From: Tilletia caries
Lineage: Eukaryota > Basidiomycota > Exobasidiomycetes > Tilletiales > Tilletiaceae
DNA length: 64,000 nucleotides
NCBI GenBank assembly: GCA_032718865.1
Contig: JALUTQ010000028.1
Coordinates: 682,001-746,000 of the forward strand
Direction: 5' to 3'
Part shown: one piece after another, positions 23,016 to 34,383 of the stretch
Layout of the letters: each line of letters opens with the position of its first letter
Position numbering within the stretch: the stretch's first letter is position 1
The notes under the pieces: generated by a model
Database searches by the model: none
Told to the model about the DNA's origin: nothing
The model's input: the letters and a program-made list of their open reading frames with translations, nothing else
Translations under genes and position numbers: made by a program

Positions 23016-26000
23016 ATGTCGCGCGCTCCCGACTCGCGGCAGCGTTCCCAGTGGCAGGGACGGTCTGGCATTGGGAGCACCGCCTCAGGCCCATCGTCCC
23101 CGGCCCTCGGACCACTGCAGCGAGCGACAGAGCCGAGCACTGCTGCTGGTTCTACCAGTGATGATGGCACTCCCAAGCTGCCGCAGGCTTATGCGCTGGA
23201 GCCGCCTTCCTTCAGACCCTACCTTCACCCTTACGCTGCCGGTCTAGGAACTCCTGACTTCTACCCAGCGACATCCGACCTTCCCGAGTTCACATTGAGT
23301 CCACAGGTCATGCGTGAAGGATTGCAGAGCAAGAGTCAGATTGGCTCAGAAGCCTTCTCGATCCACAACATGATATACGAACGACTGAGTACCCCCGGCG
23401 TCCTCTCCACGCTCACCGCTCTGCTCCACAACGTGGTGCATCTACGGTTGCCTTCCCACGGTTGCCCACCTTCTGCTGCAGCTTCAGGTGTATCTTTACA
23501 CTCCTTTCGGCTCCCAAATCGAGTGACCCTAAATGACCTTAAGCTGGGCAACTATATCCGTCAACTTGCAGACCCGTCGGTGCCTCTACATCGTCTGGCC
23601 CGGAGCGTTCCGCACGGCAGCAAGGGCGAGCGCTTGCTCGATATGCTATGGCTAGGTGCGCCTCCGCCCGCTCAACAAAACAGTGCGTACTCGGCGATGG
23701 GCGCGCATGGCTTGCGAATACCTGGTGCAGCCTCCGCCTCAAATTTAGGAGCAGGCGCGGCTTCATCGACAGCGCCTGTCACTATACCTGCCAGTGTCCC
23801 CATCGAAAGAGCAGTCTGGTTCATCCGCGTAGTCGGGGCATCAGACATCGTGAGTCTTCTCTTCTTCTTACGCTCATGAGACACTTCTCGTGACCACTGA
23901 CTGAAAGCCTTGCTACACATTTTACGAACGGCGCCTTAGCAATCCGCCAGGAACCGGTCCACCAATTACACAGTCGAGTGGACGGCGACAGTCACAGCAT
24001 GGCTTCAGAAGCAGTTACAAGAATTGGCCGTTCCACCTGAAGCCAAAGCCGCAACACTACCTACCATCACGCGGGGGCAAACACTTCATTCCACCAGTCC
24101 AATCACGAGCTCAGTTCCTGGTGCTTTGTCTTCGCCCATCACGGCCGCAGTCACATCCCCGTCCAGTGGTCCGTCATCGCCAGTACAAACCCGAGGTTTT
24201 GGCCAAGCCAGCTTTGGACGATCGAGCCTTTGGCATGCTAATTCAGGTCTGGCCTCAGCGGATAGCGCGGCAGCCATCACCGCTGCATCCCTCGGCCGCA
24301 GCACAAGAGTACTGATGCAACCCGCTTTACTTCCACGTTGGATCTCGAAGTGGACATACGGCCTCGCCCTCCTGCGCGCACTGCTCGCACAACAGCTTCT
24401 AGACACACGAACCCTCTTCACCTGGCTGGCGGAAAGTTTCAAAAGCGCCGATATCACGCAGTCTGCTGTATTGCTCTTCCTGGTCGAAGAGGCACTCGAG
24501 GACATGCTTCGATCAGGACCACCGCTACGAGCAGGTCTTCCTATCTTAAAACATGAGGCCAAGACCTGGTGGCCTCAACTTGCCAATGGTCTATGCGATC
24601 GATTGCAGACTTTTGTAAAGCAGCTGGCAGCGCTCGAGTCTAGTTCGGACGAGATCAGCGACTTCTTCAGCACAATTGGCTTGCGTGAGCAGAAGGACGA
24701 CGATCCAGTGTCGGACATATACCGGTTCACGTGCACGGGGATTCGAGACATCATCGTGCTAGCCTTCGACTTGCAGCCGTCTTTATTCCTTCATCCGGGC
24801 TCGTGGGCGAACCATGCGACGGTTCTCAGTCAGATCATTCTGGCCGAGGACCCAAACGAGCAACGAAGGCCAGGCATAGGCAGGCTCAGCAAAAATCACT
24901 TGCAGCAGCGGCGAGCTGACTTTGCTATTCTGCAAGGAAAGTGCGACCGCTTGTTGAACGGTCCCACCTTTGACGGCGTTGTACCGGCGGAAGCGCACAC
25001 GGCTTTCTATCTTCGTGAAGTACTTCGAGTGAGTCACAATGACATTCTTAAAACTTGGTCTTTACCAACCATACTGATCCAACATCTCCTTCTAGCAGAG
25101 CCTTGACACATGCTCCTCCGGAAGTGCCGACTACGACAAGATTTTCCTACAAGTTTTTGGCTTTCGAAAGCAAGGACGGGACTTCGCTGCCGAGGACCTC
25201 TACCCATGCGTCAAATTGCTGTTGACTTGGGCGTGTCGGACCGATGCAGAGCATCTCGATTCTCTGCAGGCCGCTGCATTTGCGCACAATGATCCTTTTG
25301 AGCACTGCAGTGTCGATTCGCATCGACCTTTCGTTGCCATCCGTCTTCTTGCTCAGCTTGCTGGTGTCGATGCAACGGAATCGAACTTGGAAAGCAGAGC
25401 CGGAGGTAGATCCAGCAAGACTACGTACGTCAGTGCAGCGGACATTCATCTATTGCTGATGCGATGGCTCTCCGAAGTGGACGAAAGCCAGCGAAGTGCG
25501 CCGCACGCTGATCTGGGAACTCGACATCCGTCCAGCAAAGCTGCTCCAGCCAGAAGCGACTCCTCGAATCTCGGCGTGTCCTTGCTATTCGTTCATTTCG
25601 AGCGGATCTTGACCATCTTTACGGAGCTTGAGATGCTCGGCATCTTCTCGTTCTCAAAATATATTCAGCGCATGACCGCCCGAGGATTGATATTGCGACA
25701 AGTCCCGGGTACTCAATATCAAATCCAACCCTCGTCAAAGCAGAACTCTGCCAAGCATTCGGACAACAGCTTGTTCGGGCGCCTGCTTCGTTCACTGCCT
25801 ATACATCACGCCACGGCGGCTCAGCTCAAAACACGGAGACTCGCAATTTATGGCCCGCGCGATACTGAATCGCGGGAGGAAGCCATGGAGAGGCGAGCCT
25901 CACGCGAGTTGCGCTCGTCATTTGGCTGGCTCTTCGAACCCCGGACAGTTGGACAAGATCAAGCTCGCCGGTCCGGCTCAGTGATGGACAGTACTGAAGT

Positions 26001-29000
26001 CGTGGAGAGCCTCAACGACATGGAACTGCCTCCAGTTGCTTCAGATAGTCAACAGGAGCCGCGTCTCAAGAGCGACGATGAAGCAGATGAAATGGAAGCT
26101 TTGTTCAGCGACGACGCTGAATCAGAGTACGACGTTGATGTGCGCTCCAGCACTCGTCCAGCTTCGAGCCTATCGTATTTTTTCCGATGCTCCCGGTTCA
26201 CACAGAGACGTCTCCTGCGGGAACTCGTCTCACCTCGTCTGGAGAGGCACGCCGTATCCGAACCTGCTTTTGCAAGTGCTGAGCAGCTCATGGAACTCGC
26301 CAAATTGTTCCTTGTCACTGCCGATTTTGCCAACCTCGCCAGAGTGAGTTTGCCTCAGACCGGGTGACAGCTCAACTTTGAATCGTCCTCAAGCTGATCA
26401 ACTGGTTTCACATGTCCAGGTCGTGGAATTGGGGCTTCGGTCTGCTGATTCTGTCGATGCAATGAGAGTAGCCTGTGATTTGCTCGTGGTGCACATCTCA
26501 GTCTGGCGAGCCATCGGTGTTCTCGAACAATTGCTCAACACGGTCCAGGCTGCATCAAGAAGGATATCCGAGCTCGACTTCACCGCTTTGTTCATGCTGT
26601 CCGCCTCCTTGGACGTCTCATCGGCTGTTGATGCCCGCGCATCCATTACAACCAGAGCTACGAGTGCGTTCGTCCTCACCCAAAGCGCCTGGGCCTGCGT
26701 GCGACTGGGTGCCCTGGATCCATCACGCTTTGCTGAGGCTTTCCAGCATACTCCTTTTCTCGATGCGAGTGCAGAGGACAGGTCAGCAGCCGTCTCATGG
26801 AAGAGTCATTTCGATGACCTCTTTCAGACGCAAGCTGGAAAGACCACGGAAGCGTCAACCACTTTGACGCATCCGATGGACGACCGGGACGAGCGCGAAG
26901 CGGCTCGATTCCTGCTGATCGGAGCACTCAGGCACATGCGCACCGCTTCCGTCCAAAATGCAACACTCATTGTGGAACACCTGACGCAATGTTGCCGTAG
27001 CCATATGATGACTCTGGACGAACAAGCGACCAACCAAGGTCAACAACTTTGGTCGACCGGAGACGTTGAGGATGCTTCGGACTGGCCTGCGCTGGGGCAA
27101 GGTCGAGTTTCGTTTCGCGCACACCAAAAATTCATCGAGGAGCTGGTTGGAAACGGATGCGTGTCAGCAGAGGTTGCTCTCAAATCGATGCTCTTACCCC
27201 ATCTCAAGTCGTTTGCACGCGGTGCGAACCTCACCGAAGACATCGTGGGACGTACGGCGCTGGCGACTGCGCTGTCATTCCTGCAAGTTGCTCTTCTTCC
27301 ATCTTCGGCGGCTGCGCAGAGCTTGACAAGCATTGCGTCCTCCAGGATGGCTGCTGAAAGGACACTGCTTCTCCAGCCAAGGTGTGTGCCGCTGTTGGCA
27401 CGAACCTTCGTCAGCTTACAACTGGGTGGCAAGCGTGCGGCTCGTCCGGACATCTCTGATTCCGGTTCCAAGTTCTCGAGAGCGTGCGCCTCGCTGGCCG
27501 CAGCTCTTCAGGCGGATCCACAGTTCAGATCGGCGGTTGCCAAGGTACACTCCGCCTTCATCGCTGTCTGCCGGGAGGAGATGGACGGCATTGACGCTTC
27601 TGATCGTAGTCTCATCCTTCTGGATGTCGCTACCCTCGTCGGTACTTTCGACATCGATCCGCATAAGGACGACCCTGGTCTTTCGCAAAAGTGTCTGCAA
27701 GCATTCGATGCCTTGACGGCCTTGCGCTCCGTGGCTGAGCTGGCGCTTGCTGTCGAATCTGCCTCCAGCCAAGGTTCTGCCACCTGGAAAACACTGCCAA
27801 TGTTGCAGTCCATCGCATTGCTCAGCTATCCAAATATCTGTCTGCGATGGTCGGGAGAGTTGGCCGAGCATGCCTTCACCACCGCGAACTCGTCTTCGCT
27901 GCTCTCCACCCTGCTGGAAGCGGCGCTCCTTCGCATCAAGAGCCAATGGAGCGGCTTACCAGATCAGGCCTCGCATCTTTTGGCGGGAGCTCGGTCCATC
28001 GGACAATTGCTTCGTAGATCGATCCCTTTCACTGTGCCAGTGCATTGCGGTCCCATCACCGACGCCCTTGTACCTCTCATCGAACAGCGACTGCTGCAGC
28101 TGAACCAGAACCTCGGGAGTGACGAAGGTGTCGAACGCAGGACCGACCTTATGGCGACTCTGGCTTTGTTGAGACAGATAATTCGTACCTCAAGTTTCTG
28201 GACTCCTCTCGCCCGTCAGAAAGGACCTCAACTGCTCAAAACTCTGATCAACCTGGCGGTCGATGTTGCCATCGATGATGTCCTTCTCGAGGACACTCTC
28301 GGTTCGATCGACCTTCTGATCAGTGAACTCCCAAGCGATGCTCAAACAAAGGCAGCAGTCAACTCTGTGCTCAGCGGGACTTCGGACAGCAGTGGTAGAT
28401 CGAAGGAGCAAGACGTCTTTCCCAACCTGCCGCTGCCGAGCAGCGTTGAGAATCGCATCTACCAGCGACTGCCGATTCTGAATTCGGACCTCATTGGCGA
28501 GGGACTGTTGTTCGGAAGTACTGCATCCTCTGCCTCGGTCCATCATCGCTTCTCTATCCAGCCCAACAAGGTATGGGACCACTTGGAGTTCATTCCTCAG
28601 CCAGAAGGCGGTCGGGCGGGCACAACGAGCGCTACAACTCCACGACTGGATGCCAAAGCCATTTCCGACAGCACAAACGCGGCTTCCTTAGCCAAGATAG
28701 AAGCGATCACTGGACCCTCGCTGGTCTGGCTCAACAACGCCGGTTCTTTGTCTCTGGGCGACTTTGGCGCGAAAAGGACGAAGGACTTGATCACGGTTCC
28801 GGCCGATTCGGCGGGTGCCTCCAGCGAGCTCAGTGGGTTTCGCACAAGCGCCCGAGTTCTGCCTGAAGCCTGTCCTGTTGCGGAGCGGACCTACGGGGAC
28901 GGCGTCGGAGGCGAACCGATCATTGCCCGAGACTTGCAAAGCGGCGCCGTGAATCCTTCTGTTGAGAAACGGGCACGGAGTTCGATGATCCTCAGGATCC

Positions 29001-29407
29001 CACATCTGTCGTTTCCCGATGACGAGCTGCGTGATGATAGTCAGCTGTCCTCTTCTGGGGACGAAGACCACGGAGAAGAAGAAGAAACAGCGTCGCAGGC
29101 TCGATCCAGAAATTCGAGCGCCCGAAGCAGCCTGGCGGAACGAGAAGGCGGCTCCAGAGTTGGCGGAAGCCTGCTTGCGTCCTCAAGGAAAAGGAAGCGA
29201 CAAGGCGAGGGAGGACGTGGAGACACCGACGGCGAAGCTGCTTCGTCAGGTCTATCCGATGCGCCAACGCCCGCCGGGGATGAAGCACCTGCCAGTTCTC
29301 CCATGTCAGATGATACTCCGACGCAGCACTTGCCAGGCCGAAGTGCCTCGGGCGGCCCTCGACGAGGCCGGAGTGTTCGCGGACGCCTCAGTCGGGGACG
29401 CAATTAG
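23016..29407 (+). CDS. MED12: Mediator complex subunit 12 (kinase module)
   Basis: Srb8/MED12 links cyclin C-CDK8 to the Mediator and activates the kinase. Exons 23016-23849, 23940-25028, 25096-26343 and 26420-29407 join in phase to about 2052 residues. The N-terminal Med12 domain is clear: YALEPPSFRPYLHPYAAG with TPDFYP (about 59-84), then RVTLNDLKLGNYIRQLADPS, VPLHRLARSVPHGSKGERLL and PIERAVWFIRVVGASDI (to about 278). Exon 2 has WISKWTYGLALLRALLAQQL and LVEEALEDML of the Med12-LCEWAV-like region. The centre is helical, Leu/Ala-rich; the last 300 residues are acidic, Ser-rich and end in an Arg/Gly tail (PRRGRSVRGRLSRGR). The start ATG at 23016 was chosen because the open frame before it (from 22857) is not family-like. 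The third intron acceptor could be three bases later without changing the frame. Confidence 0.9.
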
Positions 29408-29635
29408 CAAGACGCGAATCGTATGAGCGTTCTACAGCGCTTTCCTCGCATCTTTGCATCATTCTCTAGACGCATTGCATACATCTACGATACCTCACAG
29501 CATTCGCCTCTACCTGCAACACTCCTGTACAGCAACTGTATCATCAATCGCTTTTCCCCATGCCATCCACAGAATCCAATTCACAACGAGAAATGCATTT
29601 GCCAGGCTTCGAACACGCTTGTAGCCACATTCAGC

Positions 29636-30460
29636 TCATGCAAACTGGGACGGCGAAAAGTATTTCAGTCAGTGCTTCCTGACCATTGGCGCGGGTGCCA
29701 TCAGATCTGCTGCCACTCACTGTGCCTAGATAGGACTCTGCAACGATACGTGCTCGCGCATTCAAGCTGAGCTTCATCTCGCTGATCTCCTTGTCTACTT
29801 CCTCCATAAATCTGCAAGCACATCACAAGGAAACCAGTCAGCTTAATCCTTTTGGTAGCGCGACGGCATCTATCGAGATAGACTCACTGAATGATGAAGT
29901 CGACAAGTTTGTGCTTGAGCATTGTCTCCGAGTGGAAGTTGGTGATGAGGAACGAGATATCATAGCCAGGGATCGGTTTTCTCCTGAGGATCACAAAGTT
30001 TTCCGCCCGCTGGGAGAGGAAACGGGTGAACTTGTGGCAGAGAATGCGCTCGATCTCGTCGGCCTGCTTGATCCGGATCGACAGACGGATCGAGTTGACT
30101 GATGTCTCAATCAGCACGCGCTCGTTCTCGTTTCGGGAGATGAGGAGCGGGTTGAGGAGGACCTCTTGAGATGTGCGGGCTTCGACCTCGGGCTCTGTGA
30201 CGGAGAAGGAGTAGCCGCGTGGCGTCAGTTGTTTCAAGTAGCTACAGATTCGAGACGGGCTCTCCGCGATTGCTCACTGTTGTGTCGTTCTACCACCTGC
30301 GAGCCGAAGTTCTCGAGAGTCATGGCGGCGGTCAGCGTGGAGCGCACGCAGCTCAGGTAGGGCCGCAACGTGTTGGACTGTGACAATCGTAGGGAGAGAG
30401 GGAGAGTTACGCTCAGTAGTCATGAATGTGGCATACCAGCTGGACACTGAGGCGTACCAT
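29636..30460 (-). CDS. ARPC4: Arp2/3 complex 20 kDa subunit
   Basis: ARPC4 (Arc19) is a core subunit of the actin-nucleating Arp2/3 complex. Five exons: 30460-30458 (only ATG), 30377-30278, 30194-29888, 29811-29721 and 29644-29636, joined in phase to 169 residues, matching the usual 168. The protein is highly conserved: [108 protein letters not shown] and [20 protein letters not shown]. The first coding exon is just the start codon, with the intron donor GTACGC directly after it; the last exon is 9 nt (Phe-Ala-stop). The C-terminal splice is the least certain part. It is divergent from the CBP4-like gene, with start codons 372 bp apart. Confidence 0.94.
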
Positions 30461-30832
30461 GGTTGCAGAGCTTGAGCGCTGTTCGGGTCGTGACAGGAGA
30501 TCTGAGTGCGAACCGTCTTGGAGCTTCGAGCGCGCCGCGGTGATCTAGCAATGCTGGCGTCGGAGCTGGCGAACGACCTCGGTGTCGACTGGACGTGCAT
30601 ACATGCTGGCCTGGCGCGGGCAGTGGGGGCGAGGCGAGGGTGACAGAGCGTGGGAAAATGCGCATCGGGTACCTCCACATCTTGGCCCATGGACCTTTGT
30701 CATCCCCAGCTTGCATAGAGGTCAAATAGAGGTCAGCCCCTGCTACTTAATGCTCACTGGACCTTCAGGACGACGACCAAAGACTCAAGCGTTCGCCTTC
30801 CCGCATTCCGCATTCCGCATACCTTCGCAATC
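30461..30832. promoter_or_regulatory. Shared divergent promoter of ARPC4 and CBP4-like gene
   Basis: 372 bp between the two start codons, so both promoters must lie here or reach into the neighbouring leader. No TATA box was evident. Just before the CBP4-like start is a short tandem of GCATTCC. Confidence 0.5.
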
Positions 30833-31465
30833 ATGAGCGGTGCTCAGGTCCCTTGGGGAAGACTTCTGGTCGCCAGCGCAGGCATCATCGGTGTTGGTGA
30901 GTCTACCATGGTCCATTCCTCGTTCCTTCTTCGCGATGCGTGACTGACTTTGTAAACTCGACTTGACTTTCGCATGATTCGTTCGGCCTCTCGCTTCCAG
31001 GCTACGCTGTGATGAAAGGTGAGTCTGACTTCTACACGCTTGGAACGTGTTTTCGACCGATTGCTCAACCCTCTCTCCTCTTACTCTGGCAGCTACTACA
31101 CCAACGGAGCAGCAATTCTACGATGTAAGCTGCCATGTTCCTTTGTGAATCTCTAGCTTTGCTTTGGCTCACGTTTTTTCATGGTTCCCGTACTTGCCAG
31201 GCACTATCGCCTGATTTGAAGCGCCAAGTCGACCATCATCGCGAAGCGGCCAAGCGAAAGGCAGCGTTGCAGGAACAGCTAGAGGTCAGTCTCATCCAAG
31301 CATCGCTCATTGCCCAAACTTCAAACAGCGCTCATGCTGACCTTCTCGCTCTGTCTCCTGCCTCCGAAACAGCGAGCGAAGACAGGCGAAGCCGACTCGG
31401 CTCCCGTCTGGGCTGCGGGTCGAAGCGGTCGAGACTCGTCGCCTCCGCCACGACAGTTATCATAA
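30833..31465 (+). CDS. CBP4-like mitochondrial complex III assembly factor
   Basis: Small membrane protein of 96 residues encoded by five exons: 30833-30896, 31001-31018 (18 nt), 31093-31124 (32 nt), 31201-31284 and 31373-31465, all in phase. It starts MSGAQVPWGRLLVASAGII, has one hydrophobic segment (LLVASAGIIGVGYAVM), then ATTPTEQQFYDALSPDLKRQ, and a charged helix VDHHREAAKRKAALQEQLE. The short N-terminus, single membrane span and TTPTEEQ.Y..LSP.LKR signature match fungal Cbp4, which binds newly made cytochrome b in the mitochondrial inner membrane. A related small cytochrome oxidase assembly factor is the alternative. The C-terminal Pro/Ser tail is not conserved. Confidence 0.75.
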
Positions 31466-32116
31466 GGTCGAAATGCAAATCAATTCCATCTACTCATTGC
31501 GCAAGATTCCATTCGTTATCGTCAAGGACTTGCGGCAGGAGAGCGTGTGTTGACCAATCTGGAATGATGTCCGCACACTGTGCAGGACACAGGTTCCAAG
31601 CCAGCATGATTTGCCTGCATGTTTTCTCGATTAAGTATGGAGCGAGCGACAAGGGAGGGTTGATATGGGGCAAGGAAGGATAGGCAATGTCAGGTTAAGA
31701 TGCGGATCGCAAACTGCACTGGCGTGCTCGTTATGTGAGAACGAATGACACTCTAAGGGACGGGATGGGTGCAGAGAGCGCGTCGTCACGAGTGGGCGGA
31801 CGAACCTCGGCAGAGTCCAATGAGAGTAGGAGAGATATCGGGGGGCAAAATGTCTAATCCCTAACGGGGTGCAGGAGGGAAAGAAAGGGTAGGTGTGAAA
31901 GTGGAATGGACCGCGATCATGTTTTTGGGGCGCGGAGGGGAGAGCCTGAGCAAAGGGGGAGGCGGGGAATATGCGCGCTGTATGCGGGGGGGTGTTGTGT
32001 TGGTCCAAAGAATTTGTACAGGTCGCCTGCATTCGAAGCACTGGCGTGAATGGGCGCGCGTCGAGAAACGGGCAGGTTGATTCGCAACTTCATTTTTGTC
32101 TTCCGCATTTGTCCCT
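31466..32116. other. Convergent 3' region between CBP4-like and HMGS genes
   Basis: Two 3' ends face each other. Open frames on the minus strand here are Pro/Ser/His low-complexity and unsupported. G-rich on the plus strand around 31920-31990. Confidence 0.5.
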
Positions 32117-33738
32117 CTAGGCCTTGGCGTACGTCCGGCGGAACATGCTGTCGATGTTCTCGAGGTACCAAGCGCCAGCCCAGATGTCCTCGACAGAGCC
32201 CTCCGGCTTGTAGTCCTTGAGGAGGTGGTTCTTTTCCCGGAGCTCGAGCGCGTGGATGTATGATTCGACAGGGGTGACCTTGATCGCATCAAGACGCGCC
32301 GAGAGGTCAATGTTCTTTCGCATCTCGCTCAGGGGCGATCTGATGCGTGCTGCGAAGAACGTGGCCGCGCAACCGGAACCGTAGGTGAAAAGGGAGAGAC
32401 GCTTGCCAACCTGTCAATCATTACCGAAAAGATTAATCAATCGAACGCGACGGATTTGAAAATATGACGCGTCAGTTTTGAGAAATGAAGCGCATTTGCA
32501 CGCGTCTCGACGCGTTGAACGGCGAGAACGCGTCGTGTCACATGCTCACAAGCTCATCATCAGTCTTGGCGTCAATCAGGGAAGCGAGACCGAACCAAAG
32601 CGAGGCTGAGTAGGTGTTTCCGAGCTTCTTGGGCGCGGCTGTTGTGGGACCAATCTTGACCTTGTAGTCTGCCTTGGACACCTCAGTGAAGATCTTCTCG
32701 ACAGCCCTCTCGATGATCTTGGCTGTCTTGGTGGTGTCCTCGGGTACCACAGCGTTGGGGAGCGCGCCCCGTGCCCAGTCATTGTACAACAGGCGAGCGA
32801 AAGCCTTCTGGACAAGCTTGCCGTAAGGCGCGTGGAAAAGGCAATAGTCGAAGCTGGCGATGCTCTGGTCCTCCTGCTCGGTATTGTTGCGCTTGGCGTA
32901 GTTTCGTCGCCAGTTGTTGTAGGATTTGTCCAGCGCGCCGAGGTAGCACTCGAGGGTAAGCGGCCCGTCGACGAAAGGGTATTCAGATGTGAGGTCGGGC
33001 TTGTAGAAGTCCCAAACGTTGGCCATGTGGCTACCGTGGACGGCTGAGGGCGAGAAACGCGCGCACATGGAGAAATGAGTGAGAAAGAGAGCTACGCCAA
33101 ATATATCAGACAAAACTCACGTTCGAAGACGATAGGCGCGTCGGGTCCGATGAGCACAGCCATGGCACCGGCGCCGCCGACGGGGCGAGCAGCGCCCTCG
33201 GCGTAGATAGCAATGTCACCGGCAACGACGATAGCGTCGCGTCCGTCCCAACTGGAGCTCTCAACCCAGTTGATCGCGTTGAAAACGGCAGCTGAGCCAC
33301 CGTAGCACGCGTTCTTGCTGTCGACACCCTCGATGTCGTCGTTGCCAGACGCCTTGAAGAGGTCCATGAGCACGGTCTTGACAGCCTTTGCCTTGTCGAT
33401 GATGGTCTCTGTGCCGACCTCGAGACGCCCGATGCTCTTGGGGTCGATGTTGTACTTCTTAAGAAGCCCGTCGACAGCTAAGGGTGAGATAAATGCGCGT
33501 CTAGTGAGTGAAAAGAGCTCACAACACGGCACTCTGAGAAGAAAGCGTACACACCGTTCAAGGCATAGGAGTAGATGTCCTCCTTATCGGAGGAGTAGCA
33601 CATGAACTCCTGTCCGAAGCCGATGGTGTACTTGCCGGCGGAAGCGCCATCGTGCTTCTCGAGGTCGGTCTCGTTGATGGCGGTCCGTGGGAAGTAGACC
33701 TCGAGGGCCTTGATGCCGACGTTCTGGGGGCGAGACAT
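32117..33738 (-). CDS. ERG13: Hydroxymethylglutaryl-CoA synthase
   Basis: Condenses acetyl-CoA with acetoacetyl-CoA to HMG-CoA, the second step of the mevalonate/sterol pathway, in the cytosol. Exons 33738-33555, 33477-33121, 33043-32550 and 32410-32117 join in phase to 442 residues, close to the usual 450-490. Conserved parts in order: [55 protein letters not shown], the active-site Cys (about 119) in [85 protein letters not shown] with the catalytic His, [17 protein letters not shown] and [17 protein letters not shown]. The leader on the minus strand contains a run of 14 C about 40 nt before the ATG. It is a single-copy housekeeping gene by appearance with no anomaly. Confidence 0.97.
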
Positions 33739-33778
33739 GAGGTGCAAGTATATGTGTAAGTGAAGAGGGGGAACACTG

Positions 33779-33792
33779 GGGGGGGGGGGGGG
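33779..33792. repeat. G14 homopolymer in HMGS leader
   Basis: Fourteen consecutive G on the plus strand (C on the sense strand), about 40 nt 5' of the HMGS start. A likely length-variable site. Confidence 0.9.
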
Positions 33793-34383
33793 AACGAGGA
33801 TGGGTGATGGGTGCGGACCAGGAAGGAGAAGAAGGAAGGACTCGATGTTGTTCTTGGAGAAGCCGGACATGAGAAGTCAGAAGACACGCTTAAAGAAGCA
33901 CGAGCCTCGCCCGCCCGCAGGTCGCACCAAAATCGTATGTTCTCGCGTTGCCGCTTTGTAATGATCTGCACTAGCGCATTACAAATTAGCGGCGTCTTGC
34001 ATGTCAATAATCTTCTCAAGTGTGAACACCTTCGCCTCACCCGCCTTGTCCTCCCAACAACTTCCACCCAGACTCGTCCGATATCCCCCGCGCCCGCGAG
34101 TCGTACGGCGTCCGCAAAGCAGGTTCAAAGTTGGAACGACTCAATCATGGCCCTGGCAGTGTAAATCTGATATTTGCAAAGCACCCAGTCGAACACAAGA
34201 ACGGAGATGGTTGCGAATGAGAGACAGCCTGGTGGGGAATTGGGGGATTGGGGATAGGTGAGGGTGTATTCTCCACAGCATGACCGGGGAAACCTGAATT
34301 GGAGGAAAGAATGATGAAGCGCGACTTGCGTGGTAGGAGCGGCGGTCGGCCGGCCGCAGGCCGCCTTTTTGACTTGTTCTGAT
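33793..34383. other. Intergenic, HMGS promoter and MED14 3' end
   Basis: No protein recognised. It contains the HMGS promoter (read leftward) and the MED14 downstream region. Confidence 0.5.
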
